Notes: generated by a model not told the origin, from the sequence alone. DNA of 64,000 bases from Tumebacillus_A lipolyticus (GCF_042682745.1 NZ_JBHUIO010000005.1:620001-684000); one strand, 5' to 3'. Shown: positions 32,072 through 42,109, counted from the stretch's first letter. Translations and numbers: made by a program.

Positions 32072-35000
32072 TTACTTCCAAACGATCATGCCGTTCCCAA
32101 GCTTCTGATACGAATGGGCGACAGAAGCGCGCATGATGTCCTTGTTGGCCCAGTGGTTGCTGGACACATCCGACCATCGCTGCGGCTTGTCGACAGGAAG
32201 CTCATTCCATCCCAACACTTTGTTGAAGATCACAACCGCTTGAGCGCGAGTCAGTTGCTCATTCGGGCGGTAAGTACCATCCGAATAGCCACTGACCAGC
32301 CCCGCTTGTTCAGCGAGGAGAATGGCATCTTTCGCCCAATGACCGTCAATATCATGGAACGAAGATTTGCCGCCGCTCCCCGGAGTCAGCTGCTTCACTT
32401 TGCCCAACACGATGGCGATCTCCGCGCGGGTAACCTGCTGGTTCGGACGGAACGTGCCGTCCGGGTAGCCGATCATCAAGCCGCGCTTGGTGACTTCTTC
32501 GATCGCTGCTGCCGCCCAGTTGGACGACGTCACATCGCTGTAGCTACCAATCTCCGCCTCCGCTTGGATCTTCAACACTTTCAGCAGCACAGCGGCCAGT
32601 TCGGCGCGCGTGATGCCATTGTTTGGACGGAACGTCCCATCCGGATAGCCGCTAATATACGGCTCGATCGTGCCTTCTTCCAGCACTTTCGCTTGCATTG
32701 TGAAGTTGGTCTTTACAGCTGTCTGCCCGACATGGAAGAATGCGTTGCGACCATCGTACGCTTCATAGCCTTCTTTCTCCGCCATGATGTAGTAGTCGCC
32801 TTCAGGCAGGAGCAACCAGCCGAATTGACCGTCTTTGGTGCTCAGTTGACCGTTTTCGTTCTTGTTGGTCATCGCGGCCAACTTTGGCAGCACGACTTGC
32901 GTGCCCGGCGTGCGTCCAAGGCTGCGATTGAGCTCTGTATCCGCCCAGTAGACGGTCACTTTCACGCCCGCGATCGCTTTCTTGGTCAGCGAGTCTGTCA
33001 CCACGCCGAACGGATCGATGACAGATGCGCTTGCCGTCGCTTCTTTTGAACCGTTGACCGTGAGCGTCACCGTTTGACCGGCCAGCTTCATGCCGTTGTC
33101 TGCCAACGCGTACAGCACCATGCGGTACGAGCCGGGCTCGATTTTGTTCAGCTCGAACTTGCCGTTCGCGCTGTTTACCGCAACACCCGATTGAATCAAG
33201 GTCTTGCCATCAGCGCTGTAGACATCGGCGCTGAGCTTGGTGCTGTTGCCGATCAGCTTGGTGATGTCTCCATACAGAGTGCCTTTGATTTTGTCATCGA
33301 CAGGCGTCTCGCGCGTCACGGTGATCGTGTAGGTCGATGTCGTGCCATCCGGAGCGGTTACCACCACGGTGATCACGTTTGTTCCATCGTTCAGGTTGAT
33401 CAACACAGCATTCCCGCTGCCCGCCGGGTTCCCGTTTACCGTCATCGTGGCATCAACATCTGCCAGAGTAGGCGTTACGCTCAACTGTTTTAAGCTGTTC
33501 GACACAGTCACCTTGTAGGTGTCGGTGCCCGATGCGAAATTAGGTGTCAGCTTGCCGGTGTTTACCGTCAAGTTGCTCAATTTCGCATTGCTCGACAGCT
33601 TCCGCTTGACTTTCAGCGTATACGTGGTCGATGTGCCATCTTGCGCTTCCACGGTGATCTTGATCACTCGCTCCACGCCGGGCGTCAAAGCCAAGCCGAC
33701 GATCGGCCCGTTCGCTTGGATCACACTGTCCACTTTCACCGCGAGCAACGTCTGCGTGTCTGGCTCATCCAACACCCAATCCACATCGATGCTACCCGTT
33801 CCAAACGGCACTTCCATCTCGTACTCAAGGTCGGTCTTTACAAAACCGGACACAAGCGTTCCATCGACAGTCAGCGAGTTCAAATAGCTGTTGGTCGAAG
33901 GCACCGCCTCGTTCACCGTGATCGTGTACGTCTTCGTCGTTCCATCCTGCGCGGTTACGACGATCGTGATCTCCGTCGAGCCGTCAGCATCGAGCGTGAC
34001 CGAAGTCGCTTCGCTGTTCGATTTACCCGTGCCATTCACCGTCATCGTCGCCGTCGTGTCTTGCAAAGTCGGGATGACGGTCACAGTGGGGGTACCGTAG
34101 GGAACTTCAACCGTGTAATTCGTCGTTCCCTGATTAAACGACAGCGAACCTGGCGTCACCGTCAAGTTGCTCAAGTTCGCATTGCTCGACAGCTTCCGCT
34201 TGACTTTCAGCGTGTACGTGCTCGACGTGCCATCTTGCGCTTCCACGGTGATCTTGATCACTCGTTCCACGCCGGGCGTCAAGGACAATCCGGTGATCAC
34301 TCCAAGCGGTTGAGCAACATCATCTACCTTTACTGATTGCAATATCTGTGTGTCTGGCTCATCCAGCACCCAGTTCACGTCGATGCTGCTCGTTTCGTTC
34401 TCCACTTCCATGCTGTAGTCTTTGGTTGTTTTCACAAAGCCGGACACGAGCGTTCCATTCACCTTCAACGTGTTCAAATATCCATTGCTCGAAGGTGCCG
34501 CCTCGTTCACCGTGATCGTGTACGTCTTCGTCGTCGTGCCGTCTTGAGCGGTCACGACGATCGTGATGTCGGTCGATCCGTCTGCATCGAGCGCGACCGA
34601 AGTCGCTTCGCTGTTCGCTCTGCTCGTGCCATTCACCTTCATCGTCGCCAATACATCCTGCATGGTCGGAGTGACGATCACAGTGTCCGTTCCATACGGC
34701 ACTTCCACCAGATAGCTTACCGTTTCAGAATGAAACTCCAGTTCTCCCGGTGCTACCGTCAAGTTGCTTAACTTCGCAATGTCTGGTAGCTTCCGCTTGA
34801 CTTTCAGCGTGTAAGTGCTCGACGTGCCATCTTGCGCTTTCACGGTGATTTCGATCACTCGCTCCATGTCGGGCGTCAAAGCCAAGCCAACGATCGGCCC
34901 GTTCGCTTGGACGACACTGTCCACTTTCACCGCTAGCAAGGTCTGTGTGCCTGGCTCATCCAACACCCAGCTCACGTCGATGCTGCTCGTGCTATTCGGC

Positions 35001-38000
35001 ACTTCCATGCTGTAGTCTTTGGTTGTTTTCACAAAACCGGGCACGGGCGTTCCATCAACGGTCAACGAGTTCAGCTGACTGTTGGTCGAAGGCGCCGCCT
35101 CGTTCACCGTGATCGTGTACGTCTTCGTCGTGCCATCCTGCGCGGTCACGACGATCGTGATCTCCGTCGACCCGTCAGCATCGAGCGTGACCGAAGTTGC
35201 TTCGCTGTTCGCTTTACCCGTGCCGTTTACCGTCATCGTCGCCGTCGTGTCCTGCATGGTCGGGGTGACGGTCACAGTGGAGGTTCCATAGGGGACTTCA
35301 ACCGTGTAGTTCGTCGTTCCCTGATTGAACGACAGCGAGCCTGGCGTCAACGTCAAGTTGCTCAAGTTCGCATCGCTCGACAGCTTCCGCTTGACTTTCA
35401 GTGTGTACGTGCTCGACGTGCCATCTTGCGCTTTCACGGTGATCTCGATCACTCGCTCCACGCCTGGCGTCAAGGACAACCCTGTGAGCGGTCCAAGCGC
35501 TTGGGCAACATCGTCCACTCTCACCGCTTGCAGCGTCTGCGTGCTCGGTTCATCGAGCAACCACTCTACATTGATAAACCCCGTTTCGTTTGGCACTTCC
35601 ATGCTGTAGTCTTTGGTTGTTTTCACGAAACCGGACACAAGTGTTCCATCGACGGTCAGCGAGTTCAAATAGCTGTTGGTCGAAGGCGCCGCCTCGTTCA
35701 CCGTGATCGTGTACGTCTTCGTCGTTCCATCCTGCGCGGTCACGACGATCGTAATCTCCGTCGATCCGTCAGCATCGAGCACGACCGAAGTCGCTTCGCT
35801 GTTCGCTTTACCCGTGCCATTCACCGTCATCGTCGCCGTCGTGTCTTGCAAAGTCGGGATGACGGTCACAGTGGGGGTAGCGTAGGGAACTTCAACCGTG
35901 TAATTCGTCGTTCCCTGATTGAACGACAGCGAGCCTGGCGTCACCGTCAAGTTGCTCAAGTTCGCATCGCTCGACAGCTTCCGCTTGACTTTCAGCGTGT
36001 ACGTGCTCGACTTGCCATCTTGCGCTTTCACGGTGATCTCGATCACTCGCTCCACGCCTGGCGTCAAGGACAACCCTGCGAGCGGCCCAAGCGATTGGGC
36101 AACATTGTCCACTTTCACCGCTTGTAGCGTCTGTGTACCTGGCTCATCCAGCACCCAGCTCACGTCGACGCTGCTCTTGCTGTTCGGCACTTCCGTGCTG
36201 TAGTCTTTGGTTGTTTTCACGAAACCGGACACGAGCGTTCCATTAACGCTCAGCGAGTTCAAATAACTGTTGGTCGAAGGCGCCGCCTCGTTCACCGTGA
36301 CCGTGTACGTCTTCGTCGTGCCATCCTGCGCGGTCACGACGATCGTGATCTCCGTCGAGCCGTCAGCATCGAGCGTGATCGAAGTCGCTTCGCTGTTCGC
36401 TTTACCCGTGCCATTCACCGTCATCGTCGCTGTCGTGTCTTGCATGGTCGGAGTGACGGTTACGGTGGGGGTACCATAGGGAACTTCAACCGTATAGCTC
36501 GTCGTTCCTTGATTAAACGACAGCGAGCCCGGCGTCACCGTCAAGTTGCTCAAGTTCGCATTGCTCGACAGCTTCCGTTTGACTTTCAGCGTGTACGTGC
36601 TCGATGTGCCATCTTGCGCTTTCACGGTGATCTCGATCACTCGCTCCACGCCGGGCGTCAAGGACAACCCTGTGACCGGTCCAAGCGATTGGGCAATATT
36701 GTCCACTTTCACCGCTTGTAGCGTCTGTGTACCTGGCTCATCCAGCACCCAGCTCACGTCGACGCTGCTCTTGCTATTCGGCACTTCTATACTGTAGTCT
36801 TTGGTTGTTTTCACGAAACCGGACACAAGCGTTCCATCGACAGTCAGCGAGCCCAGCTGACTGTTGGTCGAAGGCGCCGCCTCGTTCACCGTGATCGTGT
36901 ACGTCTTCGTTGTCGTACCGTTTTGAGCGGTCACGACGATCGTGATCTCTGTCGATCCGTCAGCATCGAGCGTGACGGAAGTCGCTTGACCGTTCGCTCT
37001 GCTCGCACCGTTCACCTTCAGCGTTGCCGTCGTGTCTTGCAAGGTCGGGGTGACGCTCGCAGATGTGGTTCCATAGGGAACTTCAACCGTGTAGTTCGCC
37101 GTTCCCTGGTTAAACGACAGCGAGCCTGGCGTCACCGTCAAATTGCTCAACAGTGCGTTGGAGCTGAGCGGAGGAGCTGCGGCAGCCGTCAGAACGAGGC
37201 CGGTGCTGCCAACGGCGAACGCTTTCCCATTGGCTACAGCGATCGAAGTCACCGACTTGGCACTCCCGCCTTTGATCTCCTTCACGAAGGTCGAGCCATC
37301 CGAAGAGGTCAGGATCGTTTCGCTCGTCCCGCCCACATAAAATTGGCCAAGCCCATAGGTGACGGTAGCAAAGCTGACCGATCCGGTATCATCTGGCGCC
37401 GTCTTTTCTTCCCAAGTCACGCCGTCGTCCGATACGTAGAGGTAGCCGGTCAGACCGACAGCGACAAATTTGCCAGCGCCATAGTCGATCCCATATAACA
37501 GCTTGCTCGGTGCGGCAGTCGTGACTTTGGTCCACGATTCGCCATCCACCGAAGAGTAGATGACATTGCTGTTGTCTGACGCCTTGCCGACCGCGATGAA
37601 CTTGCCCTCGCCATAGGTGACTGCGTTAAACCCAGTTATACCGGCGATCGAGCGATCGAACCAGTTATGACCGTCTGCTGAGGACAACACCGTGCCGCCC
37701 GCATCCCCCACCACGACAATCTTATTGCCATCGGTGGCGATCCCGACCAGTTTGCCTGTCTTGCCAGTGACTTGGGGAGACCAGTTGTCCACGTCCAACG
37801 GATCCTGTCCGTCTGCCAACGTGTAGATCTTCCCGTTGTCACACGCAGCGAGCCACTGTGTGCCGATGTGCTCCATCTCCAACACTTTACAGGGGAAGAC
37901 CGTCCCAGCCTTTTGAAAAGCAGTTCCAGAGCTGTCTGTGGACTTCCCATAATCCCCTGACTGCGAAAATAGCAGCCAAGTTCCGTTGCCATAGGCGACC

Positions 38001-38167
38001 TCATTGCCGAACGACCCTACGCCATAGCCAGGATTGAACGAACTCCAAGTTGCCGCCTCCGCACGTTGTACATACGGGTCGATTCCAGAGGAAAAGGCGA
38101 CCAATAAAAATACCAGCAGCAGACTGATCATCCTCTGGAATTTTTTGAATAATTGAACCGAACTCAT
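32072..38167 (-). CDS. SLH-anchored surface protein with 13 cadherin-like repeats
   Basis: A 2031-residue exported protein. A signal peptide ends near AEAA (residue 38-39). A beta-propeller-like region with repeated FVAVG/SSDG units follows to about 340. Thirteen cadherin-like beta-sandwich domains alternate between two types: seven of type A (LSNLTVTPGSLSFNQGT) and six of type B (LNSLTVDGTLVSGFVKTT). Then come carboxypeptidase-regulatory-like domains and three C-terminal SLH domains (GYPDGTFRPN twice, GYSDGTYRPN). SLH domains bind pyruvylated cell-wall polymer. GGGAGGAA six bases before the ATG at 38167 fixes the start. Likely an adhesin or structural surface fibre. Confidence 0.9.
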   Translation of the reverse strand: MSSVQLFKKFQRMISLLLVFLLVAFSSGIDPYVQRAEAATWSSFNPGYGVGSFGNEVAYGNGTWLLFSQSGDYGKSTDSSGTAFQKAGTVFPCKVLEMEHIGTQWLAACDNGKIYTLADGQDPLDVDNWSPQVTGKTGKLVGIATDGNKIVVVGDAGGTVLSSADGHNWFDRSIAGITGFNAVTYGEGKFIAVGKASDNSNVIYSSVDGESWTKVTTAAPSKLLYGIDYGAGKFVAVGLTGYLYVSDDGVTWEEKTAPDDTGSVSFATVTYGLGQFYVGGTSETILTSSDGSTFVKEIKGGSAKSVTSIAVANGKAFAVGSTGLVLTAAAAPPLSSNALLSNLTVTPGSLSFNQGTANYTVEVPYGTTSASVTPTLQDTTATLKVNGASRANGQATSVTLDADGSTEITIVVTAQNGTTTKTYTITVNEAAPSTNSQLGSLTVDGTLVSGFVKTTKDYSIEVPNSKSSVDVSWVLDEPGTQTLQAVKVDNIAQSLGPVTGLSLTPGVERVIEITVKAQDGTSSTYTLKVKRKLSSNANLSNLTVTPGSLSFNQGTTSYTVEVPYGTPTVTVTPTMQDTTATMTVNGTGKANSEATSITLDADGSTEITIVVTAQDGTTKTYTVTVNEAAPSTNSYLNSLSVNGTLVSGFVKTTKDYSTEVPNSKSSVDVSWVLDEPGTQTLQAVKVDNVAQSLGPLAGLSLTPGVERVIEITVKAQDGKSSTYTLKVKRKLSSDANLSNLTVTPGSLSFNQGTTNYTVEVPYATPTVTVIPTLQDTTATMTVNGTGKANSEATSVVLDADGSTEITIVVTAQDGTTKTYTITVNEAAPSTNSYLNSLTVDGTLVSGFVKTTKDYSMEVPNETGFINVEWLLDEPSTQTLQAVRVDDVAQALGPLTGLSLTPGVERVIEITVKAQDGTSSTYTLKVKRKLSSDANLSNLTLTPGSLSFNQGTTNYTVEVPYGTSTVTVTPTMQDTTATMTVNGTGKANSEATSVTLDADGSTEITIVVTAQDGTTKTYTITVNEAAPSTNSQLNSLTVDGTPVPGFVKTTKDYSMEVPNSTSSIDVSWVLDEPGTQTLLAVKVDSVVQANGPIVGLALTPDMERVIEITVKAQDGTSSTYTLKVKRKLPDIAKLSNLTVAPGELEFHSETVSYLVEVPYGTDTVIVTPTMQDVLATMKVNGTSRANSEATSVALDADGSTDITIVVTAQDGTTTKTYTITVNEAAPSSNGYLNTLKVNGTLVSGFVKTTKDYSMEVENETSSIDVNWVLDEPDTQILQSVKVDDVAQPLGVITGLSLTPGVERVIKITVEAQDGTSSTYTLKVKRKLSSNANLSNLTVTPGSLSFNQGTTNYTVEVPYGTPTVTVIPTLQDTTATMTVNGTGKSNSEATSVTLDADGSTEITIVVTAQDGTTKTYTITVNEAVPSTNSYLNSLTVDGTLVSGFVKTDLEYEMEVPFGTGSIDVDWVLDEPDTQTLLAVKVDSVIQANGPIVGLALTPGVERVIKITVEAQDGTSTTYTLKVKRKLSSNAKLSNLTVNTGKLTPNFASGTDTYKVTVSNSLKQLSVTPTLADVDATMTVNGNPAGSGNAVLINLNDGTNVITVVVTAPDGTTSTYTITVTRETPVDDKIKGTLYGDITKLIGNSTKLSADVYSADGKTLIQSGVAVNSANGKFELNKIEPGSYRMVLYALADNGMKLAGQTVTLTVNGSKEATASASVIDPFGVVTDSLTKKAIAGVKVTVYWADTELNRSLGRTPGTQVVLPKLAAMTNKNENGQLSTKDGQFGWLLLPEGDYYIMAEKEGYEAYDGRNAFFHVGQTAVKTNFTMQAKVLEEGTIEPYISGYPDGTFRPNNGITRAELAAVLLKVLKIQAEAEIGSYSDVTSSNWAAAAIEEVTKRGLMIGYPDGTFRPNQQVTRAEIAIVLGKVKQLTPGSGGKSSFHDIDGHWAKDAILLAEQAGLVSGYSDGTYRPNEQLTRAQAVVIFNKVLGWNELPVDKPQRWSDVSSNHWANKDIMRASVAHSYQKLGNGMIVWK
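33290..37160 (-). repeat. Alternating near-identical DNA repeats within the SLH-protein gene
   Basis: Each type A plus type B pair is about 590 bp and is strongly conserved at the nucleotide level between several copies. The central copies are the most alike, suggesting recent duplication or gene conversion. Confidence 0.88.
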
Positions 38168-38294
38168 TCCATTCCTCCCTACAGAGAGCCTGAACATGTA
38201 GACTGTCAGCCCCCGTAAGATAAATGACTTCGAACTTTTCCCTTTTCCTCACCCCCCCGTTGAGGCTTGAAAAACTGTCTATTTTACCTCTTTT

Positions 38295-38323
38295 ATCATA
38301 ATGCATCGCTGAATACAGGTAAA
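38295..38323 (-). promoter_or_regulatory. Promoter of the SLH-protein gene
   Basis: TTTACC and TATGAT lie 17 bases apart on the minus strand. The start codon is about 128 bases downstream, leaving a leader. Confidence 0.6.
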
Positions 38324-38393
38324 CCTCATCAAAGAAAAAATTAGGTTATAAAACCACTTTTACCAAATCGATAATGATTGTTGAAAGGGGCTG

Positions 38394-38402
38394 TGCTATA
38401 AT
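38394..38402 (+). promoter_or_regulatory. Extended -10 promoter of the GNAT/tail-collar operon
   Basis: TGCTATAAT is a perfect extended -10 element; no clear -35 is present. It is divergent from the SLH promoter. Confidence 0.6.
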
Positions 38403-38452
38403 CTTCCCATCAAGATCATACCACCCAAAAATTGCTGATCATGGAGAAAAAG

Positions 38453-38953
38453 ATGGTCGAACTTTCTCAAGCTCTTCCTGAACAGGATTCGTTCCTGTTT
38501 GACCTGTATGCGAGCACGCGGAGAGCGGAGCTTCAGGCGTGGGGATGGGACGAGCAGATGCAACAGCAGTTTTTGCAGATGCAGTGGACCGCTCAACAGC
38601 GCTCCTACGCCATGCAGTATCCGGCTGCAGATCACTCGCTAATTCTTTATCGGAATCTTCAGGTAGGTAGGTTGCTCGTCGCCCGCTCCGATGAAGAGAT
38701 CGTGCTGGTCGACATCGCGCTGCTCCCTGATTTCCAAAACATAGGAATCGGCGCTTTTCTGATTCGACAGCTGCAGGAGGAAGCGGCAGCATCTGCGCGT
38801 CCGCTGCGGCTCAGCGTCCTTTCCACCAACCCGGCGCGCCGCCTGTACGACCGCACTGGTTTCGTGCAGACCGCAGAGAACGGGTTGCACATCCGCATGG
38901 AATGGCTGGCACCTCAGGTGTCCAAGCCTTCCCATTATAATGACATGAGGTGA
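38453..38953 (+). CDS. GNAT family N-acetyltransferase
   Basis: A 166-residue GNAT with DIALLPDFQNIGIGAFLIRQL (acetyl-CoA site) and the C-terminal NPARRLYDRTGF. GGAG lies six bases before the ATG at 38453; two upstream starts (TTG 38432, ATG 38441) have none. It leads an operon with three tail-collar genes, with seven bases to the next gene. Its position suggests it modifies a tail-collar protein or a partner, which is inference. Confidence 0.85.
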   Translation: MVELSQALPEQDSFLFDLYASTRRAELQAWGWDEQMQQQFLQMQWTAQQRSYAMQYPAADHSLILYRNLQVGRLLVARSDEEIVLVDIALLPDFQNIGIGAFLIRQLQEEAAASARPLRLSVLSTNPARRLYDRTGFVQTAENGLHIRMEWLAPQVSKPSHYNDMR

Positions 38954-38960
38954 CACAACG

Positions 38961-39458
38961 ATGAGCGAATCCTATTTGGGCGAAATTCGCATGTTTGCGG
39001 GCAATTTCGCTCCGCAGGGCTGGGCCCTGTGCAATGGTCAGTTGTTGAGCATTGCTGAAAACGAAGCGCTGTTTGCCCTGCTCGGCACCACCTACGGTGG
39101 GGACGGACAGACCACCTTCGCCTTGCCAGACCTGCAAGGCCGGGTTGCAATTCACCCGAACACCACCTATGTGCGCGGTACAAAAGGTGGATCTGAGACG
39201 GTGACCGTGGTCGCGAATCAACTGCCGCAGCACACGCACATCGCCAACGCCAACAACACCTTATCCGACGGGGATACGTCTGCCAATGCCATCTGGGGCA
39301 AAACGATCCACACCAACTTCGGAAGCGGCACCACGCAAAACATGAGCGCGCAAACGATTGCATCTGTCGGCGGCAACCAACCGCATGAGAACATGATGCC
39401 GACGACCACCATCTCCTTCATCATCTCGCTGTACGGCATCTTCCCGCCCCAATCTTAA
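38961..39458 (+). CDS. Phage tail-collar domain protein 1 (Mdp family)
   Basis: A 165-residue protein with the N-terminal tail-collar motif GEIRMFAGNFAPQGWALCNGQLL and the closing HENMMPTTTISFIISLYGIFP. Proteins of this microcystin-dependent (Mdp) family occur in free-living bacteria as tandem sets without other phage genes; their role is unknown. GAGGTGA precedes the ATG. Confidence 0.92.
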   Translation: MSESYLGEIRMFAGNFAPQGWALCNGQLLSIAENEALFALLGTTYGGDGQTTFALPDLQGRVAIHPNTTYVRGTKGGSETVTVVANQLPQHTHIANANNTLSDGDTSANAIWGKTIHTNFGSGTTQNMSAQTIASVGGNQPHENMMPTTTISFIISLYGIFPPQS

Positions 39459-39493
39459 AATGACCGACCATCAACCATTGAGGAGGAATTCTC

Positions 39494-39994
39494 ATGTCAG
39501 AACCGTTCGTGGGTGAAATCCGCCTGTTCGCCAACAACTATGCCCCGCGAGGCTGGATGTTTTGTGAAGGGCAAATCCTGCAGATCAATCAGAACCAAGC
39601 GCTCTATTCTCTGCTCGGCGCCGTCTATGGTGGCAACGGTGTGACGACGTTCGCCTTGCCAGACTATCGCGGCCGCGTGCCGATCCATGTCAGCCAATCC
39701 ATTCCACTCGGTACTGCTCAAGGGGAAGCGACACACATCTTGACCGTCAATGAGATGCCGCAGCACACGCATCAGGTATCAGGTTCCAACGCTTCCAATG
39801 CCCCATCTCCAGCCAACAACACATGGGGCTCAGGTACAGATTTGAATGCATACGGTCCAGCTGAAACGATGGTGCAGATGAACCAAGCGGCGATCGGCAC
39901 CGCAGGGGGTAGCCAACCGCACAACAACATGCAGCCTTATCTGGTGCTGAACTATGCGATTGCAGTCCAAGGCATTTTCCCAAGCAGAAATTAA
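39494..39994 (+). CDS. Phage tail-collar domain protein 2 (Mdp family)
   Basis: A 166-residue paralogue of its neighbours: GEIRLFANNYAPRGWMFCEGQIL, TFALPDYRGRVPIH and the end HNNMQPYLVLNYAIAVQGIFP. TTGAGGAGG is optimally placed before the ATG. Paralogues share under half of their residues by eye, so the triplication is old. Confidence 0.92.
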   Translation: MSEPFVGEIRLFANNYAPRGWMFCEGQILQINQNQALYSLLGAVYGGNGVTTFALPDYRGRVPIHVSQSIPLGTAQGEATHILTVNEMPQHTHQVSGSNASNAPSPANNTWGSGTDLNAYGPAETMVQMNQAAIGTAGGSQPHNNMQPYLVLNYAIAVQGIFPSRN

Positions 39995-40011
39995 AGGAGG
40001 GTCGATCGAAC

Positions 40012-40548
40012 ATGGCAGACGCATATATTGGTGAGATTCGAATTTTTGCAGGCAACTTCGCTCCCAAAGGTTGGGCTTTATGCAACGGTCAACTGTTGCC
40101 GATTCAGCAAAACCCAGCGCTCTATTCCATCCTCGGCGTGCAGTACGGCGGCGACGGTAAGACGACCTTCGCCCTGCCGAACCTGATGGGCAATGCGGCG
40201 ATGAATCAAGGTGCTGGCCAAGGTCTGACGCCGCGCACCACGATGGGTCAGCAGGTCGGCGCCTCGACCGTCACGCTGCTCAGCACGCAAATCCCTGCCC
40301 ATACGCACATCCCGCAGGCGATCGTCGGAGATGGTTCAACTGGCGATCCGCAGGGCAATATCTGGGCTCAGCTCCCGGATGACCCGTTCAACCCACCTCC
40401 GAATCTCTACGATCCAACCCCGAACGTCCCAATGTCCCCGTTGGCATTGAACGTAGCCGGCGGGACGCAGGCGCACAACAACATGCAGCCGTTCATCGCG
40501 CAGAATTTTATCATCTGCTTGCAGGGTGAATTCCCGAGCCGCGGCTAG
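40012..40548 (+). CDS. Phage tail-collar domain protein 3 (Mdp family)
   Basis: A 178-residue paralogue: GEIRIFAGNFAPKGWALCNGQ, TFALPNLMGNAAMN and the end HNNMQPFIAQNFIICLQGEFP. It has a proline-rich insert near residues 115-145 not found in the other two. AAAGGAGGG precedes the ATG. It ends the operon before a bidirectional terminator. Confidence 0.92.
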   Translation: MADAYIGEIRIFAGNFAPKGWALCNGQLLPIQQNPALYSILGVQYGGDGKTTFALPNLMGNAAMNQGAGQGLTPRTTMGQQVGASTVTLLSTQIPAHTHIPQAIVGDGSTGDPQGNIWAQLPDDPFNPPPNLYDPTPNVPMSPLALNVAGGTQAHNNMQPFIAQNFIICLQGEFPSRG

Positions 40549-40658
40549 TTTCACAGATAGGGAGCGATCCCCTGTCGTTCACACCGCCGTCCGTACCGTA
40601 CAGGATACGAGGCTTGATGATCAAAAGTGAATCGGGGGAAGTCGTTCCGCTCAAGCTG

Positions 40659-40703
40659 AAAAGCCCTTGGAAACGCCAGTCGGCGAGTCCAAGGGCTTTT
40701 ATT
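40659..40703. terminator. Bidirectional terminator
   Basis: AAAAGCCCTTGGA pairs with TCCAAGGGCTTTT; A and T runs flank both sides. It serves the tail-collar operon and the MFS/NRPS operon that converge here. Confidence 0.9.
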
Positions 40704-40712
40704 TGTATTGGA

Positions 40713-41999
40713 TTACGACACCGAAGCGCTCTCCCCATCCGGTTGCACCAGCGGTTTGTGCCCAGCGACGAGGCGCGGGAGCACGACCAGCACGCAGAGC
40801 GCGATCAAGGTCATCAGCGCACCCGCTGCGGCGAAGACGCCGCCGACGCCGATAAACTTCGCCAGCGCCGCGCCGATCGCCGGAGCGGCCAGCATCGAAC
40901 CGTTGGAAATCGCGCTGGCGACGCCGGAGACGCGGCCCATCAGATGGTTGGGCGTCTCCGTCTGCAGGATGTAGCCGAAGGGCACGGTAGCCGCCGCCCC
41001 GACCACACCGAAGACGAGGAAGGTCAGCACCCACAGCGACACGTGCGTCACCACATGACCGAGGCCGCCAAAGCCGATCAGGATGTTGATCAGGCCGAGG
41101 AACACGGCGGCGATGACGATAAACTGCAGCGGATTTTTTCGCCAAAACGCAAACTGTCCGGCGACGATCGCGCCGACGATGTTGCCGAAGCCGATCGCGC
41201 TCATCAGCAGGCCGTAGGACGACTCTCCAAGCCCGATGCCCTTCGCCCACAGCGCCAGCATCCCATCATAGAGAAAGATCATGAAAAATCCGACGCCGAG
41301 CAGCAGGATGGCCATCGCCAGAATCCGCCTGCTGCGGATATGTTGCAAGCCTTCGCCAAACTCAGCCCAAAAGCTGGTTTTCTCCCTGTTCTCCCGGTTG
41401 GGCTCATTCTGCAAGCGCGGCAGGCGCATCAGAAAGATCGCGGCGATGATCAGGATCACCAGCTCTACCCCGAAGACCACCTGCGGTGAGGAGTAGGCGA
41501 CGATCACGCCGCCGAGCACCGGGGCCAGCACTTGCGTCAATCGCGTGGACAGCTCGCCCAGCGTGACCGCCCCCGGCAGCAGTTGTTCCGGCACGATGCT
41601 CCTGATCGCGCCCTGACGCGCTGGGACGAGCATCACGCCCAAGACGCCGCGCAAAAAGATCAGCGGCAAGAGGACATACAGATTGGGCGCGAAAAGAAAG
41701 CCTGCCGTCACGAGCAGTTTTGCCAAGACGAGATAGATCATCAGCGGTCTCCGCGGCAAACGGTCGACCCAGACGCTGACCAGCGGCCCGATGAACACCC
41801 ACGGGATGCCGACTGTGATCATCAGTGCGGCGATCGCTTCCGGCCCGTGCTGCCAAACGTAGACGAGCAAAACGGTCAGCGCGGTGAAGTCCAGCCAGTT
41901 GCTGAGATCGGTAAACACCTGTCCGCCAAACAGCAGGCGAAACGGCCGTAGCTTGAGAGGGGCTAAGATCGAGGGCGAGGCTGTGTTCGTATCGCTCAT
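40713..41999 (-). CDS. MFS transporter, likely exporter of the NRPS product
   Basis: A 428-residue protein with 12 predicted helices and the MFS loop VSVWVDRLPRRPLMI between helices 2 and 3. It resembles MefA-type drug and peptide exporters. The ATG at 41999 follows AAGGTGG; a longer frame to 42035 lacks one. It begins 110 bases after the NRPS stop with no terminator between, so the two are probably co-transcribed and it likely exports the peptide or protects the producer. Confidence 0.87.
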   Translation of the reverse strand: MSDTNTASPSILAPLKLRPFRLLFGGQVFTDLSNWLDFTALTVLLVYVWQHGPEAIAALMITVGIPWVFIGPLVSVWVDRLPRRPLMIYLVLAKLLVTAGFLFAPNLYVLLPLIFLRGVLGVMLVPARQGAIRSIVPEQLLPGAVTLGELSTRLTQVLAPVLGGVIVAYSSPQVVFGVELVILIIAAIFLMRLPRLQNEPNRENREKTSFWAEFGEGLQHIRSRRILAMAILLLGVGFFMIFLYDGMLALWAKGIGLGESSYGLLMSAIGFGNIVGAIVAGQFAFWRKNPLQFIVIAAVFLGLINILIGFGGLGHVVTHVSLWVLTFLVFGVVGAAATVPFGYILQTETPNHLMGRVSGVASAISNGSMLAAPAIGAALAKFIGVGGVFAAAGALMTLIALCVLVVLPRLVAGHKPLVQPDGESASVS

Positions 42000-42109
42000 A
42001 GGGCTTCCACCTTTCTTCCTTCTTGCATATGTCATTCGCGAAGGGCCGTCCGCCCTGCGATCGCCAGCTACTATCGACCGCAGGACAGTTACCCGTTTTC
42101 AAAATCGAA

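Noticed and set aside
34100..37150. Plus-strand repeated 69-94-codon frames opposite the SLH gene
   Set aside because: They recur only because the antisense of the cadherin-like repeats is open. No independent signals exist.
38961..40548. Prophage or contractile injection particle suggested by the tail-collar genes
   Set aside because: No capsid, sheath, tube, baseplate, integrase or lysis gene lies nearby. The Mdp-type family commonly occurs without phages.
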